A DNA stretch of 49,319 nt from Betaproteobacteria bacterium (lineage in GTDB: Bacteria > Pseudomonadota > Gammaproteobacteria > Burkholderiales > Burkholderiaceae_F), in contig VBCK01000137.1 in the NCBI GenBank assembly GCA_005882215.1, positions 1 to 49,319 on the forward strand, in the 5' to 3' direction. The position numbers and the translations under genes were made by a program. The notes beneath the pieces were generated by a model, which saw only the letters and a list, made by a program, of their open reading frames with translations, was not told where the DNA came from and ran no database searches. How positions within the stretch are numbered: position 1 is the first letter of the stretch; every line of letters begins with the position of its first letter. Positions 17,418 to 25,700 of the stretch are shown piece after piece.

Positions 17418-18684
17418 CGAAGGCCTCGGCGGCCGCGCCGAGGATCTGGGCGATCAGCGCCTCATCGTGCTCGCTGGAAACGAAGCCGGCCTCGAACGCC
17501 GACGGGGCCAGGTAGACGCCACGCGCCAGCATCGCGTGAAAGAACCGGTTGAAGCGATCGCGGTCGCATTGCATCACGTCGCGATAACTGGTCGGCGCCT
17601 TGTCGGAAAAGTAAAGCCCGAACATCGAACCGACCGCGTCGGCGCTGAAGCTGATACGGCGCGCGCGCGCCGCCTGCACGAGACCCTCGGTCAGCAGCCG
17701 GGTGCGACCTGCCAGCGCTTCGTAAAAGCCCGGCTGCACGATCAGCTCCAGCGTGGCCAGGCCACAGGCCACGGCGATCGGATTGCCCGATAAGGTTCCG
17801 GCCTGATAGACCGGACCGAGTGGGGAAATATGACGCATCACGTCGCGTCGCGCCCCGAATGCCGCCAGCGGCATGCCGCCTCCGATCACCTTGCCCAGCA
17901 CCGTGATGTCGGCGCTGATGCCGGTTAACTGCTGCGCGCCGCCGAGCGCGACACGAAAGCCCGACATCACCTCGTCGAACACCAGCAGCGCGCCATGCCG
18001 CGTGCACAGCTCACGCAGCGTGCGCAGGAATTCGCCGCTGCCGCGTACCAGGTTCATGTTGCCAGCCACCGGCTCCACGATGACGCCGGCGATCTGCGAG
18101 CCGTGCAGTCGGAAGGCGTCATGCAGCTGCTGGCAATCGTTGTAGTCGAGCACCATCGTGTGGCGCGCCACGTCGGCGGGCACTCCGGCCGAGCTCGGGT
18201 GACCGAGTGTCAGCGCGCCCGAGCCCGCCTTCACCAGCAGGCCGTCGGCGTGGCCGTGATAGCAGCCTTCGAATTTGATGATCCGGTCCCTTCCGGTGGC
18301 GCCGCGCGCAAGCCGTATCGCGCTCATCGCAGCCTCGGTGCCGGACGACACCAGACGCAGCTGTTCGATCGAAGGCATCAGACTCACGATGCGCTCGGCG
18401 AATTCGACCTCGGCCTCGGTCGGAGCGCCGAACGAGAGGCCGCGCGCCGCGGCCGTCTGAACCGCCTTGATGACCGCCGGGTGGGCATGACCTATGATCA
18501 TCGGGCCCCAAGAGCCAACCAGGTCGATGTAGCGCCGGCCGTCCTCATCCCACAGCAGCGCACCCTGGGCCCGCGCGATGAACGGCGGGGTGCCCCCGAC
18601 CGACCGGAAGGCCCGGACCGGGGAATTCACCCCGCCCGGGATGCTGCGCTGGGCACGCTCGAAGAGCTGTTCGTTTCGGTTCAC
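17404..18684 (-). CDS. hemL: Glutamate-1-semialdehyde 2,1-aminomutase (HemL)
   Basis: PLP enzyme of 426 residues that makes 5-aminolevulinate from glutamate semialdehyde, the C5 route to haem. Class III aminotransferase motifs are clear: [53 protein letters not shown] and the PLP Lys in [12 protein letters not shown] (K265). The start is a GTG at 18682-18684 reading [11 protein letters not shown], as expected for the family; its ribosome-binding site is weak. It diverges from the rubredoxin gene, sharing a 128-base upstream region. Use of the C5 pathway agrees with a betaproteobacterium. Confidence 0.97.
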   Translation of the reverse strand: MNRNEQLFERAQRSIPGGVNSPVRAFRSVGGTPPFIARAQGALLWDEDGRRYIDLVGSWGPMIIGHAHPAVIKAVQTAAARGLSFGAPTEAEVEFAERIVSLMPSIEQLRLVSSGTEAAMSAIRLARGATGRDRIIKFEGCYHGHADGLLVKAGSGALTLGHPSSAGVPADVARHTMVLDYNDCQQLHDAFRLHGSQIAGVIVEPVAGNMNLVRGSGEFLRTLRELCTRHGALLVFDEVMSGFRVALGGAQQLTGISADITVLGKVIGGGMPLAAFGARRDVMRHISPLGPVYQAGTLSGNPIAVACGLATLELIVQPGFYEALAGRTRLLTEGLVQAARARRISFSADAVGSMFGLYFSDKAPTSYRDVMQCDRDRFNRFFHAMLARGVYLAPSAFEAGFVSSEHDEALIAQILGAAAEAFDALG

Positions 18685-18812
18685 CAGGGATCCGGCCGGT
18701 GGGAAAAAGGCGCCGAATACCTTGATTCGGCAGGTAAAGAGCCTTCTTTTGGACGTACAAGCTATGATGATGTCGTCGGTATGTTAGCGAACTCGCCCCA
18801 AGACCTGGAATC

Positions 18813-18995
18813 ATGAGCACGACCGTCCGGACCCGCACTTTCATGTGTCTTATTTGCGGCTGGATCTACGACGAGGCGAGCGGCGCACCGGATGACGGGA
18901 TTGCCCCCGGTACTCGGTGGGAAGAAATTCCCCCCAATTGGGTCTGCCCTGAATGCGGTGCTCGTAAGGAAGACTTCGAAATGATCGAGGTTTGA
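18813..18995 (+). CDS. rubA: Rubredoxin
   Basis: 60-residue iron-only electron carrier. Four Cys ligands are present as CLIC (C12, C15) and CPEC (C45, C48), with the family core GWIYDEASGAPDDGIAPGTRWEEIP. It resembles the AlkG2-type rubredoxins that pass electrons to oxygenases or protect against oxidative stress. It sits 50 bases ahead of pilG, and rubredoxin genes are commonly found beside pilG in proteobacteria; whether that has functional meaning is unknown. Divergent from hemL. Confidence 0.96.
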   Translation: MSTTVRTRTFMCLICGWIYDEASGAPDDGIAPGTRWEEIPPNWVCPECGARKEDFEMIEV

Positions 18996-19045
18996 CCTCG
19001 GCCGTTCGAAGTGGGCATCCGACCTGAGAGTGTGTGATTACTAGG

Positions 19046-19441
19046 ATGGCGACTGAAGACTTCAGCGAGATCCGCGGTCGCAAGGTGATGGTGATCGACG
19101 ACTCGAACACGATCCGACGCAGCGCAGAGATTTTTCTGGTGCAGGCCGGCTGCCAGGTGATCCTGGCGCAGGACGGCTTTGAAGCGCTGGCAAAGATCAA
19201 TGACCATGAGCCGAGCATTATCTTTTGCGACATCCTGATGCCGCGGCTGGACGGCTACCAGACCTGCGCGTTGATCAAGCGCAGCCCTCGTTTCAACCGC
19301 ACCCCGGTGGTGATGCTGTCATCCAAGGACGGTCTGTTCGACCGGGCGCGTGGTCGGATGGTGGGGTCGAGCGAATATCTGACCAAACCGTTCACCAAGG
19401 ACAGTTTGCTGACTGCGGTGCGTCAGTACTCGATGAATTGA
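19046..19441 (+). CDS. pilG: Twitching motility response regulator PilG
   Basis: Single-domain CheY-like receiver of 131 residues. It carries VMVIDDSNTIRR (acidic pocket), the phospho-acceptor D62 in IFCDILMPRLDGYQTCALIK, and LTKPFT with K114. The phrase LDGYQTCALIK and VMLSSKDGLFDRARGRMVGS are characteristic of PilG, which promotes type IV pilus extension through the Pil-Chp pathway. I chose the ATG at 19046; a GTG at 19034 is in frame with a somewhat better GAGAG upstream and would add four residues. It opens the pilG-H-I-J-chpA operon. Confidence 0.95.
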   Translation: MATEDFSEIRGRKVMVIDDSNTIRRSAEIFLVQAGCQVILAQDGFEALAKINDHEPSIIFCDILMPRLDGYQTCALIKRSPRFNRTPVVMLSSKDGLFDRARGRMVGSSEYLTKPFTKDSLLTAVRQYSMN

Positions 19442-19492
19442 ACGTCGATATCACCTGGACCGGGCCCGCGGACAGCGCAGGAGTTACCGCCC

Positions 19493-19858
19493 ATGCCGAT
19501 CAAATCAATCCTCGTCGTCGATGACTCGCCGACCGAGCGTTATTTCTTGAACGAATTGCTGCTGAAGCACGGCTTCGCGGTCACGACCGCCGAAAACGCC
19601 GACGACGCGCTGCTGAAGTTGAAAAGCGGCCTGCCCGACCTGATCCTGATGGACGTCGTGATGCCCGGCATGAACGGCTTTCAACTCACGCGCCGCCTTT
19701 CCAGGGATCCGGTGACCGAGTCGATCCCGATCATCATGTGCACCAGCAAGTCGCAACAGACCGATCGCATCTGGGGCCTGCGCCAGGGGGCCCGCGACTA
19801 CGTGGTCAAACCCGTGAGGGCCGAGGATCTGCTCGAAAAGATCGCGGCACTCGGATGA
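19493..19858 (+). CDS. pilH: Twitching motility response regulator PilH
   Basis: CheY-like receiver of 121 residues with ILVVDDSPTERYFL, phospho-acceptor D54 in LILMDVVMPGMNGFQ, the conserved Thr/Ser switch in IIMCTSKSQQTDR, and K106 in YVVKPV. The PTERYFLNELL helix and SQQTDRIWGLRQGA region identify PilH rather than PilG. In Pseudomonas PilH opposes PilG and favours retraction or acts as a phosphate sink. Its stop overlaps the pilI start (ATGA). Confidence 0.95.
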   Translation: MPIKSILVVDDSPTERYFLNELLLKHGFAVTTAENADDALLKLKSGLPDLILMDVVMPGMNGFQLTRRLSRDPVTESIPIIMCTSKSQQTDRIWGLRQGARDYVVKPVRAEDLLEKIAALG

Positions 19859-20409
19859 TACGAACCGGCGACGAGTCTCTCGAGCTCGAGGAAGGCCCCA
19901 AGTCCGGGCGCCTGCGGGATTTCTCGACCCAGTTGGCCCAGCGCCTGCGCGCTGCTCCGAGCAAGGCGGCCGAGCCGGCCCGGCTCGCCGTACGACTTGC
20001 CAACACGGGCTATCTGCTCGATCTGAGCAGCACCGGGGAAATCGTGGCGCTTCCGGAGATCGCACCGGTGCCATGGACCAAACCATGGTTCCGCGGCCTG
20101 ACCAACGTACGCGGCAGGCTGCTGGGCGTGATCGACTTGATGCACCTGTCGGGCCGCCCGCCGATGACGCCGGAGGAGTCGCTGCAACTGGTCGTGTTCG
20201 GCGACGCCCTGAAGGTCAATGCAGCTATCGTCGTTACGCGGGCCTTTGGCTTGCGCAACCTGAAGGATCTTCACCCGCTGGGGGACGTGTCCGACCCGCT
20301 GCGGCCATGGGAGCGCGAGCGTTTTCGCGAGACGGACGGGACGACGCTGATTGAGCTGGACCTGCGACGCCTGGTGGCGACTGAGCAGTTTGCGGCCATC
20401 GGAGTCTGA
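19855..20409 (+). CDS. pilI: CheW-like coupling protein PilI
   Basis: 184-residue cytoplasmic coupling protein with one CheW domain, linking receptor PilJ to the kinase ChpA. The domain shows [28 protein letters not shown], then [24 protein letters not shown], the PilI version of the CheW core, and WERERFRE near the end. The ATG at 19855 overlaps the pilH stop. The N-terminal 40 residues are charged and probably helical. Spacing to pilJ is 85 bases. Confidence 0.93.
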   Translation: MIRTGDESLELEEGPKSGRLRDFSTQLAQRLRAAPSKAAEPARLAVRLANTGYLLDLSSTGEIVALPEIAPVPWTKPWFRGLTNVRGRLLGVIDLMHLSGRPPMTPEESLQLVVFGDALKVNAAIVVTRAFGLRNLKDLHPLGDVSDPLRPWERERFRETDGTTLIELDLRRLVATEQFAAIGV

Positions 20410-20494
20410 ACCACCTGCCGGACGAGGACTTGGCCAGCCCCTTGGCGATAGGATCGGCCCTACGGATGCGCACCGCGACACCGCGGGAGACGAT

Positions 20495-22777
20495 ATGGCA
20501 CTGGATCCTCCATTGACGACGCCCGCCAAGGGCATAGCCGTGCGGCCGCCCGCGACGATCGCGACCGAATCCGATTTTCTGGAACCGGAGTTGGCCCGCG
20601 CCCCGCCGCCGCGCCCGGCCGCCGTGACGCGCAGAATAGTCGACCGGCCAGCCATTCCGCCCACTGTCGTGCAGCCGCTCGGCGAGACTCCACGCGGGGT
20701 GCAAGGCTGGCTGCGGCGACCGCTGCCGGGGATCGGCGGCCGCCCGATGCCGCAGCAGATCCAGATTCTGGGAATGCTGATGGCGCTGTTCGTGGCGGCC
20801 ACGGTGATCGTGATCTACCTGGAGGCCAGCGCCTCGGCGCGCGCCGGTGGGCAACTCGCCCGCGTGCTGGATATGCAGATGCAGGCGCAGCGGTTGGCCC
20901 GGGTCGCGCCGGCCAGCCTGCTCGGATCGAGCGAGGCATTCAAGGACCTGGCCGACAGCCGCGACCAGATCGATCTGGACCTGGTGGCGCTGACCAGCGG
21001 CGAAGCGGCCAGCGGAACGGCCGCCGCCGGCCCGGAACTGCAAGCGCTGGTGCAGCAGTTGCAGGAAAAATGGAAGTCGGCCCAGGCCGCCGCCTCGCTG
21101 ATGATCGCCCAGCGCAAGAATCTGTCGGGCTTCGGCGAGCTGGTGGTGCGGATCAACGAAGCCACGTCCCGGATGCAGGAGCTGGCCGAAGGCGTGCTGA
21201 ATTCAATGGTGCAGCGAGGCGCAGCGCCGCGCGAGGTCGCAGCCGCCGGGCAATTGCTCGCGCTGACGCAGGCGATCGGGCGCAGTGCCAATTCGATGAT
21301 TTCCGGAGCGTCCGCGGGCGCCGACGCGGCGCTGGCGCTGGGGCGCGACATCGGACTGTTTCGCGATCTGGCGTTGGGCCTGTTCACCGGCAGCGAGGCG
21401 ATGCGCCTGAGCGCGGCCACCGACACCGAGACACGCGGCCGGCTGGCCGAGCTGCTGAAAACTCACCGGGACGTGCTGGCGCCCACCGGAGAAGCGCTCG
21501 CGAACGCGAAGCTGATCCTGCAGGCCAAGGATGCCGTGCGCGTGATCGTGAACGGCGCCGAGTCGCTACGGCTGGCCGCGGCCGATCTGGTCAATTCCTT
21601 GAGCGGCGAGCAGCGCGGACGCGCCGTGCACTTCTGGCTGATGGGCCTGTGCGGGCTGGCTGCGCTGCTCAGTGCGCTGGGGGTGGCCAAGGTGCTGCTG
21701 GAGGATTCGCGCCGGCGCACAGGCGAGGCCGAGCAGCGGATGGTGGAATTGCAGCGCCTGGAGGAACAGAGCAAACGGCGCAACGAGCGCAACCAGGCTG
21801 CTATTTTGCGCCTGATGAACGAGCTGCAAGAGGTGGCCGACGGCAACCTGACGGTCCAGGCCACCGTGACCGAGGACATTACCGGCGCCATCGCCGACTC
21901 GGTCAACTACACGGTCGAGGAGTTGCGCGGGCTGGTGGGGCGGATCAACAGCACGGCCGAGCAGGTCAACACCGCGTCTACGCAGGCGCGCGACATCGCG
22001 ACGCGCCTTCTGACCTCCTCCGAGGCACAGAGCCGTGAAATCCGCGGTACCGGCGAGAAGGTGCTGCAGATGGCGCAACAGATCAACGAGGTATCCAACA
22101 GCGCCGGCGAATCGGCCAAGGTCGCGCGCACGTCGCTGGAGGCGGCCGAGCGCGGCCAGCGCGCCGCCTACAATCAGATCGCCGGCATGAACGAGATCCG
22201 CGAGCACATCCAGGAAACCGCCAAGCGGATCAAGCGCCTGGGCGAATCGTCCCAGGAAATTGGCGAGATCGTGGAGCTGATCACCGACATCACGGAGCAG
22301 ACGAACGTACTGGCGCTGAACGCGGCTATCCAGGCCGCGTCCGCCGGCGAGGCCGGCCGCGGATTCTCGGTCGTGGCCGAGGAAGTGCAGCGGCTGGCGG
22401 ACCGCTCGGCCGAGGCGGCCAAGCAGATCGGGGCCTTGGTCCGCACGATTCAGACCGACACGCAGGACGCGGTGACCGCGATGGAGCGCAGCACCCAGGG
22501 CGTGGTCGAGGGAACCAAGCTTTCGGACGCGGCCGGCACCGCGCTGGCGGACATCGGCCGCGTCTCGCGGCAGTTGGCCGAGCTGATTGAACGCTTCGCG
22601 CAGACCACTTCCGAACAGGCCGGCTCGGCCGGCGGAGTGGCCGTATCGATCGAACGGATCCTGTCGGTGACCGAGCAGACATCGCAAGGCACCCGTCAGA
22701 CCGCGCAGTCGATCGGGCAACTGGCCACCCTGGCGCGCGAGTTGAAGGCCTCGGTGGCTCGTTTCCGGGTGGCCTGA
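20495..22777 (+). CDS. pilJ: Methyl-accepting chemotaxis receptor PilJ
   Basis: 760-residue receptor of the pilus chemosensory system. A first membrane helix lies at about 91-110 ([20 protein letters not shown]) and a second at about 378-398. Between them is the PilJ-type periplasmic helical domain. A HAMP-like linker follows, then a long coiled-coil signalling domain whose tip reads [21 protein letters not shown] at about residue 600. The ATG at 20495 has GGGAGA upstream. This start gives about 90 cytoplasmic, Pro/Ala-rich residues before the first membrane helix, much longer than in Pseudomonas; an internal ATG at 20747 would remove most of them. The stop overlaps chpA by one base. Confidence 0.93.
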   Translation: MALDPPLTTPAKGIAVRPPATIATESDFLEPELARAPPPRPAAVTRRIVDRPAIPPTVVQPLGETPRGVQGWLRRPLPGIGGRPMPQQIQILGMLMALFVAATVIVIYLEASASARAGGQLARVLDMQMQAQRLARVAPASLLGSSEAFKDLADSRDQIDLDLVALTSGEAASGTAAAGPELQALVQQLQEKWKSAQAAASLMIAQRKNLSGFGELVVRINEATSRMQELAEGVLNSMVQRGAAPREVAAAGQLLALTQAIGRSANSMISGASAGADAALALGRDIGLFRDLALGLFTGSEAMRLSAATDTETRGRLAELLKTHRDVLAPTGEALANAKLILQAKDAVRVIVNGAESLRLAAADLVNSLSGEQRGRAVHFWLMGLCGLAALLSALGVAKVLLEDSRRRTGEAEQRMVELQRLEEQSKRRNERNQAAILRLMNELQEVADGNLTVQATVTEDITGAIADSVNYTVEELRGLVGRINSTAEQVNTASTQARDIATRLLTSSEAQSREIRGTGEKVLQMAQQINEVSNSAGESAKVARTSLEAAERGQRAAYNQIAGMNEIREHIQETAKRIKRLGESSQEIGEIVELITDITEQTNVLALNAAIQAASAGEAGRGFSVVAEEVQRLADRSAEAAKQIGALVRTIQTDTQDAVTAMERSTQGVVEGTKLSDAAGTALADIGRVSRQLAELIERFAQTTSEQAGSAGGVAVSIERILSVTEQTSQGTRQTAQSIGQLATLARELKASVARFRVA

Positions 22778-25700
22778 TGACCGAAATCCACGATCCAAAC
22801 CAACTCGTTGGCGCCTCGCAAGACGTGGCGCCGCTCGCCTGGGTCATCGACGAAATCCGCGCCGCATTCGGCCACGCGCTGGCCGGTGTGCGGGCGTTCC
22901 TCGGCAACAAGCAGGACCTGGACAGCCTGCGCGACGCTCGTAACCAGATACACCAGAGCAACGGCGCGCTGCAGTTGCTGGACCTGCGGGGCGTTGCGCT
23001 GGTGACCGAAGCGGTCGAACAGCTGCTGCAGCGCTGGGAGGCCGAGCCGAACGAGTGCGTACCGTCGGCCATTCGCAGCGTCGAGTCGGCCCTGTCGGCC
23101 GTTCGCTCGTACCTCGAGTCCCTGCTGTCGGGACGTCCCAACCAGCCGATCCGGCTGTACCCGTACTACCGTGAGGTCCTGCTGCTGAATCGGGCCTCGC
23201 GCGTGCATCCGGCCGACCTGGTGTTTCCGGACCTGTCCCGTCGGCCGGCTTTCCACAACATCGATGCGCGCCCCTTCACCACCGATCAGTTGCGCATCCG
23301 GCGCGTGCTGTACGAAGAGGGCCTGCTCGGGTTTCTCCGCAATGCGGACGACGCGCGGGCCCGCCGGCAGATGCGCGATGCCTTGTGCGAGCTCGAACAT
23401 CTGCCGCAACGCGGACTGGCACGCAGCTTCTGGTGGGTCGTGCGCGGACTGCTCGACGCGCTGGATTCGCACCGGGTCGTGGTCGACCTGGATTTGAAGC
23501 GGCTGCTGGCGCGGCTGAACCTGCAACTGCGCCGTCTGGTCGAAGGCGGCCAGGTGGTGGCTGAGCGGCTGATGGTCGATGCGCTTTACTACGTCGGACG
23601 GTCCGACGAAAAGGTTGCGCGCGTCGCGGAGATCAAGCGGCTCTACGGACTGGATGCATTGATTCCGGCCGATTTCGAGAGGGCCACGCTCACTGCGGTG
23701 GACGCGGACGCGCTGGGCGCGCTGCGCGAAGCGCTGGCGCAGGCCAAAGTGCTTTGGGGTCAACTGGTGACCAGCACGTCGCCCAATCCGGTCCGGTACC
23801 GGCAGGAGATCGAGAACGCGCGGACCGCCTCGGCGCGTCTGCAGGCCAACCCGCTGGCCGAGGTACTGGCCCAGGTCGGCCGCGTCACCGACGGCTTTGC
23901 CCAACTGGCGCCGGCAGCGCGTGAAAGCCTGGGCATTGAAGTGGCCTCGGCGCTGCTGTTCGTCGAAACCGGTGCCGACGAGCTGCCACAGCTCGATCCG
24001 GAATTCGGCGAACGGTCCCGCAAGATGATCGAACGGCTGCACAGCGCCGCCCAGGGCCGGGAACTGCCCGAAGCCGGACCCTGGCTTTCGGAGCTGGCGC
24101 GCCGCGCCCAGGACCGGCTGTCGATCGGCACCGTGGTCGCCGAAACGCAGGCGACGCTGCGCGAGATCGAACAGCGCCTGGATCGCTTTTTCCGCAATCC
24201 GACCATGCGCGAGGAGCTGGCCGGAGTCGGTCCGCTGGTGGATCAGGTGTGTGGCGTGATGTCTATCCTCGGGCACGAGGAGCCGGTGGCTGCGCTGCGC
24301 AACGTGCAGCATTCGGTCGCGCATTTCTTCAACGATGCGGCGCCGGCCACGCAGGACGAATTTTCCCGGATCGCACAGAACCTCGGGGCCATCGGATTTT
24401 TTGTCGAGACCCTGGCGCAGGACGGAGCGCGGCCACGCGGCATGTTCCGCTACGACCCGGCGAGCGGCATGTTCTCGGCCGACCTGGCGCAATTCCAGGC
24501 GGCCGGTTCGACCGAATCGACCAGCCCCGATTACATCACCGCGCCATACGCGCTGGAAGACCGGGTGCCGGCGCCGACGCCGGGCGACAACGTCGAAGCG
24601 GCCGCGCAGCAGCGGCTGGAGAAGGCGCTGGCGCTCGCCGAGCGCCTGGCCGTGTCGCCGGAGGACCGGGCGGTCCAGCAACAGGTCGCCGACGTGCTTG
24701 GACAACTGTCCCACGACGCCGATCTGCTGGACAGCAGCTCGCTGCGGGCCCTGATCAGCGATGCGACACGGCTGCTCGTGGCGCTGCACCGCAGCGGTAG
24801 CCGCAACGCCGCGCTCGAATTGCTCGAGCGGCTGACCCCGAGCCGGCCCGCCGTTCCGGAGCCTACGGCGCCGATGCCGGTCAGCCAGTCGGCCGCCGCG
24901 CGCGAATTGCACGAGATATTCGTCGGCGAAGGCACCGAGGTGCTCGATTCGATCGTCGAACACCTGGCACTTTTGCGCGCCCAGCCGCAGGACCTGGGCC
25001 TTATGACCACGGTGCGCCGCGGCTTTCACACGCTGAAGGGTTCGGGGCGCATGGTGGGCCTGAAGAACTTCGCCGATGGCGCATGGGCTGTCGAGCAGTG
25101 CTTCAATGTGTGGCTGGCGCAGGAGCGCCCGGCGAGCCAGGATCTGCTCGAATTGGGGCACCGCGCCAACGAGCAGATGCGCCAGTGGCTGCACGCGGCG
25201 ACCAATGATCCGAATGCCTTAATCGATGCCGAGCCGTTGATCGGGATGGCGCGGGCAGTACGCGAGGCGAGCGCGTTCGCCCCGGCGAGCCACGCGATCC
25301 CCGATCTGATGGCGGGACGCGCTCCCCCAAAAGGTGACGGCGGCGCGGAGACCGACGAGTCGCCGACGCTGCCGATCCCAGCGGCCCCCGAGGGCGAATT
25401 CGAGTTGACGCCGGTCGGGGACGACGAGCCGCTGGCCGATGCGCTCGCGCCGATCGACGAAAGCCGGCTCGAGGAGCCATCCGCGTTCGGCGAAGACGGT
25501 CCGCAGACCGTGTTGCCGATCGAGTTCGAGGAACTCGGCAGCGGCCGCGTCGGGCAGATCGATCCGGACCGGGAGCTGGCCGAACTGGTCGGCCTGGCCC
25601 GTATCCAGTCGCGCGATCCGGACGACCTGTCGCCGCCGGGGCCTGCATCCGACCAGACCCGCCACATCGGCGAGGTCGAGATCAGCCACGGCTTGTATTC

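Noticed and set aside
22696..25194. Open frame of 832 codons on the minus strand
   Set aside because: Antisense to pilJ and chpA, both well supported; composition typical of a shadow frame.
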